Shown: positions 1 to 9,239, counted from the first letter of the stretch. The stretch is DNA of 64,000 bases from Streptomyces venezuelae ATCC 10712 (GCF_008639165.1 NZ_CP029197.1:4030001-4094000), one strand, 5' to 3'. Numbers and translations are program-made. Notes: a model not told the origin generated them from the sequence alone.

Positions 1-288
1 GGGGCTCGCGAGCCGGCACTCCTCGCCGCGTGAGATCGGGGTCGGTCCGTAGGGGAGGGCGAGCGCGTCGCCCTCCGTCCAGAAGGCGACCGTGCCGGGA
101 TCGACGACCTGGCGGGCGCCGTCCTCGACGGCGGTGGAGACCGGAGTGTCGAAGTAGACCTCCTCGCCCCAGGTCCGGGCGGTGGAGGAGATCGGGAGGG
201 CCCCTGCGAGCGCCGTGCTCGTGGGGGTCTCCTCAAGGGTGGCCGTGGTGTGTCCGGCCGGCCAGACGATGCGTATCCGAAGGGTCAT
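1..288 (-). CDS. Cyclophilin-like fold protein (partial, 3' end outside window)
   Basis: An open frame of 96 codons starts with ATG at 288 and runs off the left edge without a stop. The translation begins MTLRIRIVWPAGHTTATLEE and continues with STARTWGEEVYFDTPVS and GPTPIS, the pattern of the small bacterial cyclophilin-like family (PF04126, TM1367-like), whose members have a cyclophilin barrel but no established isomerase function. The visible part is most of the expected 120 or so residues. A perfect 17-bp palindrome lies 9-25 bases upstream of the start, so it is probably repressed by a DNA-binding regulator. The gene is divergent from cydA. Family assignment is fairly firm; the cellular role is unknown. 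Confidence 0.8.
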   Translation of the reverse strand, partial: MTLRIRIVWPAGHTTATLEETPTSTALAGALPISSTARTWGEEVYFDTPVSTAVEDGARQVVDPGTVAFWTEGDALALPYGPTPISRGEECRLASP

Positions 289-296
289 GCCCCGGA

Positions 297-313
297 TTCA
301 ACAATATGTTGAA
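297..313. promoter_or_regulatory. Palindromic operator-like site upstream of the cyclophilin-like gene
   Basis: TTCAACA-ATA-TGTTGAA is a perfect inverted repeat with 7-bp arms, in an A+T-rich patch just 9 bases upstream of the leftward ATG at 288. This placement would block transcription or initiation of that gene. The shape suits a GntR or MarR family dimer. No regulator for it is visible in the window. Confidence 0.5.
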
Positions 314-393
314 GCCGCTGGGAAGAGGTGACCTTCGATAAGGGGACCCCCGACCGAAGGTACGGATTTCGTATGAGCCATAATGCTTGTGAA

Positions 394-409
394 TGTGAAC
401 GCGTTCACA
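394..409. promoter_or_regulatory. Rex operator (ROP) of the cyd operon
   Basis: TGTGAACGCGTTCACA is a perfect 16-bp palindrome that equals the known Streptomyces Rex operator. Rex is the NADH/NAD+-sensing repressor that leaves DNA when NADH is high, as in oxygen limitation. The site lies 85 bases before the cydA start, as expected for control of cytochrome bd expression. The identification rests on an exact match to the recalled consensus and on the target gene. rex itself is not in the window. Confidence 0.9.
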
Positions 410-493
410 AGCGTGTCCCGGTTGGTCCCGTAATGAGTGGGATTATCGGGGCAAACTGCCGATGTGACCACGGCGATGTAAGGAGAAAACGAC

Positions 494-2002
494 GTGGACC
501 TCGCTCTGGCGCCAGAGACTCTGGCGCGCTGGCAGTTCGGCATCACCACCGTCTACCACTTCCTCTTCGTCCCCCTGACGATCTCCCTCGCCGCCCTCAC
601 GGCCGGTCTCCAGACCGCCTGGGTGCGCACCGAGAACGAGAAGTACCTCAGGGCGACGAAGTTCTGGGGCAAGCTCTTCCTGATCAACATCGCCATGGGT
701 GTCGTCACGGGCATCGTGCAGGAGTTCCAGTTCGGCATGAACTGGTCCGACTACTCCCGGTTCGTCGGAGACATCTTCGGCGCTCCGCTCGCCTTCGAGG
801 CGCTCATCGCGTTCTTCTTCGAGTCGACCTTCATCGGTCTGTGGATCTTCGGCTGGGACAAGCTCCCGAAGCGGATCCACCTCGCCTGCATGTGGATGGT
901 GTCGATCGGCACCATCCTCTCCGCGTACTTCATCCTCGCGGCCAACTCCTGGATGCAGCACCCGGTGGGCTACCGGATCAACGAGGAACGCGGCCGGGCC
1001 GAACTCACCGACTTCTGGCAGGTGCTCACCCAGAACACCGCCCTCACCCAGTTCTTCCACACCATGACGGCGGCCTTCCTGGTCGGTGGCGCGTTCATGG
1101 TCGGCATCTCGGCCTTCCACCTGGCACGCAAGAAGCACATCCCCGTGATGCGGACCTCCCTGCGGCTGGGCCTGATCACCCTGATCATCGCCGGTCTCGG
1201 CACCGCCATCAGCGGTGACCTGCTCGGCAAGGTCATGTTCAAGCAGCAGCCCATGAAGATGGCCGCCGCCGAGGCGCTCTGGGACGGCGAGGCACCCGCC
1301 CCCTTCTCGGTCTTCGCCTACGGCGACGTCGACAAGGGCCACAACTCGGTCGCCATAGAGATCCCGGGACTGCTGTCCTTCCTCGCGAACGACGACTTCA
1401 CCTCGTACGTCCCGGGCATCAACGACATCAACAAGGCCGAGCAGGAGAAGTTCGGCCCCGGCGACTACCGGCCCAACATCCCCGTCGCCTACTGGGGCTT
1501 CCGCTGGATGATCGGCTTCGGCATGGCCTCGCTGGGCATCGGCATGCTCGGCCTCTGGCTGACCCGCAAGAAGTTCATGCTGGCGCCCGGACTGCGGACC
1601 GGTGAGGACGAGGTGCCGAATCTGGTCCTGTTCAAGCGGAAGGCACTCAGCCCCCGCCTGGGCAGGTGGTACTGGATCATCGCCCTGTGGACCATGGCGT
1701 TCCCGCTGATCGCCAACTCCTGGGGCTGGATCTTCACCGAGATGGGCCGTCAGCCCTGGGTCGTCTACGGAGTGCTGCGCACCCGGGACGCGGTCTCCCC
1801 CGGTGTCTCCCAGGGTGAGGTCCTCACCTCGATGATCGTCTTCACCACGCTCTACGCCGTCCTCGCCGTGATCGAGGTCAAGCTCCTCGTGAAGTACGTC
1901 AAGGCGGGACCGCCGGAGCTCACCGAGGACGACCTCAACCCGCCCACCAAGATCGGCGGGGACTCTCGTGACCCCGACCGGCCCATGGCCTTCTCGTACT
2001 GA
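494..2002 (+). CDS. cydA: Cytochrome bd oxidase subunit I
   Basis: The 502-residue integral membrane protein is the quinol-oxidising, haem-bearing subunit of cytochrome bd, the high-affinity terminal oxidase used at low oxygen. The expected haem ligands can be placed: His22 in VYHFLF, His189 in QFFHTMTAAF and Met339 in RWMIGFG. The interval between the second His and the Met is shorter than in E. coli, so the quinol (Q) loop is of the short type. The GTG start at 494 is preceded by TAAGGAG at 479-485, an ideal ribosome site. cydB follows after 18 bases and cydCD after that, so the four functions form one operon. A Rex operator upstream indicates redox control. Confidence 0.97.
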   Translation: MDLALAPETLARWQFGITTVYHFLFVPLTISLAALTAGLQTAWVRTENEKYLRATKFWGKLFLINIAMGVVTGIVQEFQFGMNWSDYSRFVGDIFGAPLAFEALIAFFFESTFIGLWIFGWDKLPKRIHLACMWMVSIGTILSAYFILAANSWMQHPVGYRINEERGRAELTDFWQVLTQNTALTQFFHTMTAAFLVGGAFMVGISAFHLARKKHIPVMRTSLRLGLITLIIAGLGTAISGDLLGKVMFKQQPMKMAAAEALWDGEAPAPFSVFAYGDVDKGHNSVAIEIPGLLSFLANDDFTSYVPGINDINKAEQEKFGPGDYRPNIPVAYWGFRWMIGFGMASLGIGMLGLWLTRKKFMLAPGLRTGEDEVPNLVLFKRKALSPRLGRWYWIIALWTMAFPLIANSWGWIFTEMGRQPWVVYGVLRTRDAVSPGVSQGEVLTSMIVFTTLYAVLAVIEVKLLVKYVKAGPPELTEDDLNPPTKIGGDSRDPDRPMAFSY

Positions 2003-2020
2003 GGCTCAGGAGATCGAGGC

Positions 2021-3022
2021 ATGGAACTCCACGACGTCTGGTTCGTACTCATCGCCGTCCTCTGGATCGGCTACTTCTTCCTCGAAGGCTTCGACTTCGG
2101 GATCGGTGTCCTGACCAAGGTGCTCGCCCGTGGCAGGCCCGAGAAGCGGGTCCTCATCAACACCATCGGACCCGTCTGGGACGGCAACGAGGTGTGGCTG
2201 CTCACCGCCGGCGGCGCGACCTTCGCGGCCTTCCCCGAGTGGTACGCGACGCTCTTCTCCGGCTTCTACCTGCCGCTGCTGATCATCCTGGTCTGCCTGA
2301 TCGTCCGGGGTGTCGCCTTCGAGTACCGCGTGAAGCGGCCGGAGGAGAACTGGCAGCGCAACTGGGAAGCGGCCATCTTCTGGACCTCGCTGATCCCCGC
2401 GTTCCTCTGGGGTGTGGCCTTCGGCAACATCGTCCGGGGCGTGAAGATCGACGGGAACATGGAGTACGTCGGCACCTTCTGGGACCTGCTGAACCCGTAC
2501 GCGCTCCTCGGCGGTCTCGTCACCCTCACGCTCTTCACCTTCCACGGCGCGGTGTTCGCCTCGCTCAAGACGGTCGGCGACATCAGGGCGCGGGCCCGGG
2601 CGCTCGCGCTCAAGCTCGGTCTGGTCACGGCGGTGCTCGCGCTGCTCTTCCTGGTCTGGACCCAGCTCGACTCCGGGGACAGCTGGAGCTTCATGGCGAT
2701 GGTGATCGCCGTGGTGGCCCTGGTCGGCGCCATCGGCGCGATCAGGGTGGGACGTGAGGGCTGGTCGTTCGCGCTCTCGGGCATCACCATCGCCGCCGCC
2801 GTGGCGATGCTCTTCCTCGCGCTGTTCCCGAACGTCATGCCCTCTTCGCTCAACGCGGAGTGGAGCCTTACCGTGACGAACGCGTCGTCGAGCCCGTACA
2901 CGCTCAAGATCATGACCTGGTGCGCGGCGATCGCCACCCCGCTGGTGCTGCTCTACCAGAGCTGGACCTACTGGGTGTTCCGCAAGCGGATCGGTACGCA
3001 GCACCTCGCCGAGACCCACTAG
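2021..3022 (+). CDS. cydB: Cytochrome bd oxidase subunit II
   Basis: This 333-residue polytopic membrane protein is CydB, the structural partner of CydA. The N-terminal stretch YFFLEGFDFGIGVL is characteristic of the family, followed by GPVWDGNEVWLLTAGG in the next segment. About eight hydrophobic segments are visible and the length is typical. The ATG at 2021 has AGGAG at a good distance, and the gap from cydA is only 18 bases, so the genes are co-transcribed. The stop is 20 bases before the cydCD start. Nothing unusual is seen. Confidence 0.97.
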   Translation: MELHDVWFVLIAVLWIGYFFLEGFDFGIGVLTKVLARGRPEKRVLINTIGPVWDGNEVWLLTAGGATFAAFPEWYATLFSGFYLPLLIILVCLIVRGVAFEYRVKRPEENWQRNWEAAIFWTSLIPAFLWGVAFGNIVRGVKIDGNMEYVGTFWDLLNPYALLGGLVTLTLFTFHGAVFASLKTVGDIRARARALALKLGLVTAVLALLFLVWTQLDSGDSWSFMAMVIAVVALVGAIGAIRVGREGWSFALSGITIAAAVAMLFLALFPNVMPSSLNAEWSLTVTNASSSPYTLKIMTWCAAIATPLVLLYQSWTYWVFRKRIGTQHLAETH

Positions 3023-3042
3023 CCGGTCCTGTCCAGGGAGCA

Positions 3043-6000
3043 ATGTTTCACGTGAAACCGATCGATCCGCGTCTGCTCCGGTACGCCAAGGCCACCCGGG
3101 TCTTCCTCCTCGGGGTGGTCGGCCTCGGCCTCGTCGGGGCGGCGCTGGTCATCGCCCAGGCGATGCTCATCGCCGAGATCGTGGTGGGGTCCTTCCAGAA
3201 GGGCCAGTCGGTTTCCGAGCTGACCACGCCCCTGCTGCTGCTCGCGGGACTCGCGGTGGCACGGGGGCTGGTCTCCTGGCTGACCGAGCTCGCCGCCCAT
3301 CGGGCGAGCGCGGCGGTCAAGTCCGAACTGCGCGGCCGGCTCCTGGACCGGGCGGCCGCGCTCGGGCCGGGCTGGCTGAGCGGCCAGAAGGCCGGCTCGC
3401 TGATCGCCCTCGCCACGCGCGGGGTCGACGCCCTCGACGACTACTTCGCCCGCTACCTGCCCCAGCTCGGGCTCGCGGTCGTCGTGCCGCTCGCCGTCCT
3501 GGCCCGGATCGTCACCGAGGACTGGGTCTCGGCGGCGATCATCGTCGTCACCCTGCCGCTCATCCCGGTCTTCATGATCCTGATCGGCTGGTACACCCAG
3601 GCCCGGATGGACCGGCAGTGGAAGCTGCTCTCCCGGCTCTCAGGGCACTTCCTGGACGTCGTCGCCGGTCTGCCCACCCTCAAGATCTTCGGCCGGGCGA
3701 AGGCCCAGGCCGAGTCGATCCGCGCGATCACCTCGGAATACCGCCAGGCGACGATGCGCACCCTGCGGATCGCCTTCATCTCCTCCTTCGCCCTGGAGCT
3801 CCTCTCCACCCTGTCGGTCGCACTCGTCGCCGTCAGCATCGGCATGCGGCTCGTCCACGGTGACCTCGATCTGTACACGGGGCTCGTCATCCTGGTCCTG
3901 GCGCCCGAGGCGTATCTGCCGCTGCGCCAGGTCGGTGCGCAGTTCCACGCGGCGGCGGAGGGTCTGGCGGCGGCCGAGGAGATCTTCGACGTCCTCGAAC
4001 AGCCGGTACGGGACGGGGGCGCGGGTGCGGTCCCCGACTCCGTATGGCTTGAGCTGGACGGCGTGACCGTGCGGCATGCCGGGCGGGCCGAACCCTCGCT
4101 CGACGCGATGTCCCTGACGGTCGAGCCCGGTGAGACGGTGGCCCTGATCGGGCCGAGCGGGGCCGGGAAGTCGACCCTGCTCGATGTCGTCCTCGGGTTC
4201 GCCGAACCGGAGCAGGGTGGTTCCGTACGCGTCGGCGGCGAGGAGCTCGCGACGCTGGACCTGGAGGCCTGGCGGGCGCGGATCGCCTGGGTGCCGCAGC
4301 GGCCGTACCTCTTCGCGGGGACGATCGCCGAGAACGTCCGGCTCGCCCGCCCGGACGCCTCCGACGAGGCGGTACGGGAGGCCCTGCGGGACGCCGGGGC
4401 GGACGGGTTCGTCGCGGGGCTGCCGCAGGGGCTCGACACCCCGCTGGGCGAGGACGGGGCCGGACTCTCCGCGGGACAGCGACAGCGGCTCGCGCTCGCC
4501 CGGGGATTCCTCGCGGACCGGCCGCTGCTGCTGCTCGACGAGCCGACGGCGGCGCTCGACGGCGAGACCGAGGCGGGCGTGGTCGACGCGGTGCGCCGGC
4601 TCGCCGCCGGGCGGACCGTGCTGCTGGTCGCCCACCGGCCGGCACTGCTGGCGGTGGCGGACCGGGTGGTGCGGGTGGGCGGCGCCCTGCCGGGCACGCA
4701 TCCCGAGCGGGCGGGCGCGGCGGAAGGTGACGGGGCCGTCGAGCCGTCGCGTCCGGCAGGCCCGCCCCGGGCGGAAGCCATGCCCACCCCGGCTCCGGAA
4801 CACCCGCCCACGGCAGGCCGGTCGGTCCTGGCACGGGTGCGGGGAATGGCCGGGGAACTCAAGGGGCGGATGGGACTCGCCCTGCTGCTCGGGAGCCTCG
4901 CCCTCGGGTCCGCCGTCGGACTCATGGCCGTCTCCGGCTGGCTCATCTCCCGCGCCTCCGAACAGCCGCCCGTGCTCTACCTGATGGTGGCCGTGACCGC
5001 CACCCGCGCCTTCGGGATCGGGCGGGCCGTGTTCCGGTACGCCGAGCGGCTCGTCTCGCACGACGCCGTGCTCCGGATGCTGGCCGAGCTCCGGGTCTCC
5101 GTCTACCGGCGGCTGGAGCGGATCGCCCCGGCCGGGCTGCGCCGAACCCGCCGCGGGGACCTGCTCGCCCGGCTCGTCCAGGACGTCGACGCGCTGCAGG
5201 ACTACTGGCTCCGCTGGCTGCTCCCGGCCGGCGCCGCGCTCGTCGTGGGGGTCGCGTCCGCCGGCTTCACCGCCTGGCTGCTGCCCGAGGCGGGTGCCGT
5301 CCTCGCCGTGGGCCTGCTGGTCGCGGGCGTCCTCGTCCCGGCGATCGGCGGGACGCTCGCCCGCCGGGCCGAGCGGCGCCTCGCCCCCGCGCGCGGGGCA
5401 CTGGCCACCGCCGTGGCCGATCTGCTGCGCGGCTGCGCGGAGCTGACGGTGGCCGGGGCGCTGCGGCGCAGGATCGAACGGACCCGCGCCGCCGACCGGG
5501 TGCTCACCGGCATCGCCTCCCGGCAGGCCGCCGCCGCCGCGCTCGGCGCCGGTCTCTCCGCCCTGGTCTGCGGCCTGACGGTCGCGGCCGCCGCGGTCGT
5601 CGGCGTCCAGGCCGTGCGGGACGGGCGGCTCGACGGGGTGGCCCTCGCCGTGGTCGTCCTCACGCCGCTCGCCGCCTTCGAGGCCGTCACAGGGCTGCCG
5701 CTCGCCGTCCAGTACCGGCAGCGCGTCAAGCACAGTGCCGAGCGGGTCTTCGAGGTGCTGGACGCCCCCGTCCCCGTACACGAGCCAGCCCGGCCGGAGA
5801 CTCCCCCGGCGAGCCCGTTCCCGCTGGAGCTGTCCGGACTCTCCGCCCGGCACGCCGGGCAGGAGCGGGAGGCGCTCGCCGACTTCCGGCTCACCCTGGA
5901 GGCCGGGCGCAGGGTGGCCGTCGTCGGGGCCTCCGGCTCCGGCAAGACCACCCTCGCCCAGGTGCTGCTGCGGTTCCTGGACGTGGAGCAGGGCATGTAC

Positions 6001-6633
6001 CGGCTCGGCGGTGTGCCCGCCTGGGAGCTGGACGGGGACGCCGTACGGGGGCTCGTCGGGCTCTGCGCCCAGGACGCGCACCTGTTCGACAGCTCGGTCC
6101 GGGAGAACCTGCGACTCGCCCGCACGGGCGCGAGCGACGAGGAGCTGCGCGAGGCACTGCGCCGGGCCCGGCTGCTCGACTGGGTGGACGGGCTCCCGGC
6201 CGGGCTCGACACCCTCGTGGGCGAGCACGGCTCGCGGCTCTCCGGAGGCCAGCGGCAGCGGCTGGCGCTCGCCCGCGCCCTGCTCGCCGACTTCCCCGTG
6301 CTCGTCCTCGACGAGCCGGCCGAGCACCTGGACCTGACCACCGCCGACGCGCTCACCGACGATCTGCTCCGGGCCACCGAGGGCCGGACGACCGTCCTCA
6401 TCACCCACCGGCTGCACGGCCTCGACGCGGTCGACGAGGTGCTGGTCCTGGACGGCGGCCGGACCGTGCAGCGAGGCCCGTACGCGGAACTCGCCGAGGC
6501 GGACGGTCCGCTGCGGCGGATGCTGGAGCAGGAACGGGAGACCGACCTGCTGGCCGTCGGCCCGGGCGCGCCCACGACCGGGGCCACCCCGGCCCACGAT
6601 CATGACGGGCGGCCGACTTTTCTCGCCAAATAG
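3043..6633 (+). CDS. cydCD: Fused CydCD ABC exporter for cytochrome bd assembly
   Basis: The 1196-residue protein contains two complete ABC exporter halves in tandem. The first has a membrane domain then Walker A (GPSGAGKST, near residue 370), signature LSAGQRQRLALARG and Walker B LLLLDEPTAALD. The second has Walker A (GASGSGKTT, near residue 961), signature LSGGQRQRLALARA and LVLDEPAEHLD. In E. coli separate CydD and CydC form the heterodimer that controls periplasmic thiol/haem status for cytochrome bd assembly; a single fused chain is usual in streptomycetes. A Pro/Ala-rich linker of about 70 residues joins the halves. I chose the ATG at 3043 because upstream extension would overlap cydB; GGGAG precedes it. 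The start codon region forms a parS site. Confidence 0.95.
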   Translation: MFHVKPIDPRLLRYAKATRVFLLGVVGLGLVGAALVIAQAMLIAEIVVGSFQKGQSVSELTTPLLLLAGLAVARGLVSWLTELAAHRASAAVKSELRGRLLDRAAALGPGWLSGQKAGSLIALATRGVDALDDYFARYLPQLGLAVVVPLAVLARIVTEDWVSAAIIVVTLPLIPVFMILIGWYTQARMDRQWKLLSRLSGHFLDVVAGLPTLKIFGRAKAQAESIRAITSEYRQATMRTLRIAFISSFALELLSTLSVALVAVSIGMRLVHGDLDLYTGLVILVLAPEAYLPLRQVGAQFHAAAEGLAAAEEIFDVLEQPVRDGGAGAVPDSVWLELDGVTVRHAGRAEPSLDAMSLTVEPGETVALIGPSGAGKSTLLDVVLGFAEPEQGGSVRVGGEELATLDLEAWRARIAWVPQRPYLFAGTIAENVRLARPDASDEAVREALRDAGADGFVAGLPQGLDTPLGEDGAGLSAGQRQRLALARGFLADRPLLLLDEPTAALDGETEAGVVDAVRRLAAGRTVLLVAHRPALLAVADRVVRVGGALPGTHPERAGAAEGDGAVEPSRPAGPPRAEAMPTPAPEHPPTAGRSVLARVRGMAGELKGRMGLALLLGSLALGSAVGLMAVSGWLISRASEQPPVLYLMVAVTATRAFGIGRAVFRYAERLVSHDAVLRMLAELRVSVYRRLERIAPAGLRRTRRGDLLARLVQDVDALQDYWLRWLLPAGAALVVGVASAGFTAWLLPEAGAVLAVGLLVAGVLVPAIGGTLARRAERRLAPARGALATAVADLLRGCAELTVAGALRRRIERTRAADRVLTGIASRQAAAAALGAGLSALVCGLTVAAAAVVGVQAVRDGRLDGVALAVVVLTPLAAFEAVTGLPLAVQYRQRVKHSAERVFEVLDAPVPVHEPARPETPPASPFPLELSGLSARHAGQEREALADFRLTLEAGRRVAVVGASGSGKTTLAQVLLRFLDVEQGMYRLGGVPAWELDGDAVRGLVGLCAQDAHLFDSSVRENLRLARTGASDEELREALRRARLLDWVDGLPAGLDTLVGEHGSRLSGGQRQRLALARALLADFPVLVLDEPAEHLDLTTADALTDDLLRATEGRTTVLITHRLHGLDAVDEVLVLDGGRTVQRGPYAELAEADGPLRRMLEQERETDLLAVGPGAPTTGATPAHDHDGRPTFLAK
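3045..3058. other. ParB-binding parS site overlapping the cydCD start
   Basis: GTTTCACGTGAAAC is the exact 14-bp parS palindrome known from Streptomyces and many other bacteria. ParB loads there to condense and segregate origin regions, and Streptomyces carries many such sites around oriC. Here the site begins at the G of the cydCD start codon, so codons 2-5 (Phe-His-Val-Lys) are spelled by the parS sequence. Confidence 0.9.
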
Positions 6634-6652
6634 GACTTACTAGGCTCAAGCC

Positions 6653-8368
6653 ATGACCGCCGCCGCGTCCGACGCCTCGGACCCCCTGGAAGCCGCCACT
6701 CAGGCCACCCGCAGCCTCCAGGGGCTGTCCACGGAGCTCACCGCCCGAGTGCCCCAGCTCCTGGAAGCCATGCGCTCGGTCGGTACCGGGCTCGAACTCC
6801 ACTCCACCCTCGACCGCATCTGCGAGACCGCCGCCGAACTCGCCGACGCCCGCTACGCCGCGATCGGCGTCGTCGACGACGAGGGCAAGGGCCTCTCCGA
6901 CTTCGTCACCTTCGGCGTCGGCGAGGACGTGGCCCGCCGGATCGGGCACCGCCCCGACGGGCACGCCGGGCTGCTCGGCGCGCTGATCCTCGACCCCCAG
7001 ACGATCCGTCTCGCCGACCTGTCCAGCGATCCCCGCTCGGCGGGCTTCCCGCCCGGACATCCTCCGATGCGGAGCTTCCTCGGCGTCCCCATCAGGGTGC
7101 AGGGCGAGATCTTCGGCAATCTGTACCTCGCGGAGAAGCACGGCGGGGGCGAGTTCAACGACTACGACGTGCACATGGTCCGGGTGCTCGCCACCGAGGC
7201 GGGCATCGCCATCGGCAACGCCCGGCTGTACGAGGCCGCCCGGCAGCGCGAGCGGTGGATCGACGGCTCCGTCGCCGTCACCACCGCGCTGCTCTCCGGC
7301 GGTGACGCGGACGACGCCCTCACGGTCGTCGCCGAACAGGCCCGTCGCCTCGCCGACGCCGACGCCGGGATCGTGATGCTGCCGGCCGCCGACGACGGCG
7401 GTCTGGAGATCGTCGCCGTCTCCTCGCCCCGGCCGACGAAGTCGCTGGGCGTGGTGATCCCGCCCGAGAGCGCCGTGGTGCAGCGGCTCCTGGAGGGCGA
7501 GGCGGTCTTCGTGGCGGACGCCTCGACGGACCCGCGCATGATCAGCCGGCTGACCTCCGCGTACGGACCGAGCATGATGCTGCCGCTGCAGAGCGGCGGG
7601 CGGGTGCTCGGCGCGCTCGCGACGCCCCGGGTGCGGGGTGCCCGGCAGTTCACGGAGGCGGAGCGGACCCTGGCCACCCAGTTCGCCTCGCAGGCGGCGC
7701 TGGCCCTGATGATGGCCGACGCGCAGCGGGACCGGGAGCGCCTCGCCGTGTACGAGGACCGCGACCGGATCGCGCGTGACCTGCACGATCTGGTCATCCA
7801 GCGGCTCTTCGCCACCGGCATGATGCTGGAGAGCGCTCAGCGCAGGTCGATCGTGCCGGCGGTACGCGAGGGCGTCGGCAAGGCCGTGGACGAGCTGGAC
7901 GTGACCATCCAGGAGATCCGTACGGCGATCTTCGCGCTGCAACAAGGTCCGGCCGAGGCGCCGTCGGGGCTGCGCACCCGGGTCCTGCGGGAGATCAACA
8001 TGGCGGCCGTCCCGCTCGGCTTCAAGCCCGCGCACCGCTTCCTCGGCGCGATCGACGCGACGGTCGGCGAACTCACCGGCAAGAACCTCATCGCCGCCCT
8101 GCGCGAGGCGCTCTCCAACGCCTTCCGGCACGCCGAGGCGAGCCGCATCGACGTGGTCGTCGACGCCGGTGTCACCCTGCCCGACGGCTCCGCCGGGGTA
8201 CGGCTGGAGGTCGCCGACGACGGCATCGGCATCCCGGCGGGCGGGCGGCGCAGCGGACTGCGCAATCTCGCGCGCCGGGCCGAGTCGCTCGGCGGCGCGA
8301 GCTGGTGCGGCCCGGGCATCGGGGAGGACGGCGGCGGTACGACGGTGGTGTGGGAGGCCCCGCTGTAG
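6653..8368 (+). CDS. GAF-GAF sensor histidine kinase (DevS/DosS type)
   Basis: The 571-residue protein has two GAF domains (about residues 45-195 and 215-360), a HisKA_3 dimerisation domain with the phosphoacceptor His near residue 378 in DRIARDLHDLVIQRLF, and a C-terminal HATPase. The order is that of mycobacterial DevS/DosS and DosT, haem-based oxygen, CO and NO sensors. The first GAF retains FPPGHPPM, the segment that in DevS carries the proximal haem His, so haem binding is plausible but unproven. It starts 19 bases after cydCD, next to an oxygen-limitation oxidase. No good ribosome site precedes ATG 6653; a TAGGCT hexamer at 6641-6646 would suit a leaderless transcript. No response regulator gene is adjacent. 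Confidence 0.88.
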   Translation: MTAAASDASDPLEAATQATRSLQGLSTELTARVPQLLEAMRSVGTGLELHSTLDRICETAAELADARYAAIGVVDDEGKGLSDFVTFGVGEDVARRIGHRPDGHAGLLGALILDPQTIRLADLSSDPRSAGFPPGHPPMRSFLGVPIRVQGEIFGNLYLAEKHGGGEFNDYDVHMVRVLATEAGIAIGNARLYEAARQRERWIDGSVAVTTALLSGGDADDALTVVAEQARRLADADAGIVMLPAADDGGLEIVAVSSPRPTKSLGVVIPPESAVVQRLLEGEAVFVADASTDPRMISRLTSAYGPSMMLPLQSGGRVLGALATPRVRGARQFTEAERTLATQFASQAALALMMADAQRDRERLAVYEDRDRIARDLHDLVIQRLFATGMMLESAQRRSIVPAVREGVGKAVDELDVTIQEIRTAIFALQQGPAEAPSGLRTRVLREINMAAVPLGFKPAHRFLGAIDATVGELTGKNLIAALREALSNAFRHAEASRIDVVVDAGVTLPDGSAGVRLEVADDGIGIPAGGRRSGLRNLARRAESLGGASWCGPGIGEDGGGTTVVWEAPL

Positions 8369-8378
8369 CCGGCGCCCG

Positions 8379-9239
8379 CTAGCTCGTGGCGGACACCTCG
8401 GCCACGAGCTGCTCGATGACGACGGCGACCCCGTCGTCCATGTTGCCGACGGTACGGCCGGAGGCGGCGGCGATCACCTCGGGGTGGGCGTTGCCCATGG
8501 CGTACCCGCGGCCCGCCCAGCTGAGCATCTCGATGTCGTTGGGCATGTCGCCGAAGGCCACGACCTCCTCGGCCGTGATGCCGCGCTCGGCGCAGCACCG
8601 GGCCAGCGTGGACGCCTTGGAGACGCCGAGCCCGCTGATCTCGATGAGGGCGGTGGGGCTGGACCGGGTGAAGGAGGCCTGGTCCCCGGCGGCCTCCCGG
8701 GCGACGGCGAGGAACACGTCGGGGTCGAGCTCCGGGTGCTGGGCGAGCAGCTTCAGGACGGGCGCCGCGGCGCCGGGCGCCTCCTCGAAGAGGAGCTTCT
8801 CGGCGGTGGCGACGGTCGCGCCGGGGTCGAGGAAGAACGGCGGGTAATCGGGCTCGTAGTGGATGCCGGTGGTGAGCTCCACCGCGAAGGAGGTCCCCGG
8901 CGCGGCCGCGCGCAGGGCCTTGACCACGGCGAGGGCGGCGGGCCGCTCCAGCGGGCGGACCTCCAGGAAGGTGCCCCCGGCGTGGAGGTCGACGACGGCG
9001 GCGCCGTTGGCGCAGATCGCCAGGCCGTGGCCGTGGACGTGGTCGCTGACGACGTCCATCCAGCGGGCGGGGCGGCCGGTGACGAAGAAGACCTCGATCC
9101 CCGCCCGCTCGGCCGCGGCGAGGGCGGCGACCGTGCGCGCGGAGACGGACTTGTCGTCGCGCAGCAGGGTGCCGTCGAGGTCGGTGGCGATCAGCCGGGG
9201 CGCCGGGGCGGAGGTGCGGGGGGAATCGGGAGAGGTCAC
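8379..9239 (-). CDS. HAD-superfamily (Cof-type) phosphatase
   Basis: A 286-residue HAD hydrolase of the Cof/IIB subfamily, which removes phosphate from small phosphorylated metabolites. Motif I is LIATDLDGTLLRDD, motif II the Thr in FFVTGRP, motif III a Lys in GVSKASTL and motif IV VAFGDMPNDIEML. The GTG at 9239 is preferred because the reading frame upstream is rich in repeats and belongs to another gene's antisense. The gene is convergent with the histidine kinase (10-base gap). Its substrate cannot be told from sequence. A second HAD gene of the same class lies at 24304-25110. Confidence 0.9.
   Translation of the reverse strand: MTSPDSPRTSAPAPRLIATDLDGTLLRDDKSVSARTVAALAAAERAGIEVFFVTGRPARWMDVVSDHVHGHGLAICANGAAVVDLHAGGTFLEVRPLERPAALAVVKALRAAAPGTSFAVELTTGIHYEPDYPPFFLDPGATVATAEKLLFEEAPGAAAPVLKLLAQHPELDPDVFLAVAREAAGDQASFTRSSPTALIEISGLGVSKASTLARCCAERGITAEEVVAFGDMPNDIEMLSWAGRGYAMGNAHPEVIAAASGRTVGNMDDGVAVVIEQLVAEVSATS

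Noticed and set aside
3640..6603. Long - strand frame opposite cydCD
   Set aside because: It is a shadow of the CydCD gene; no domains and no ribosome site.
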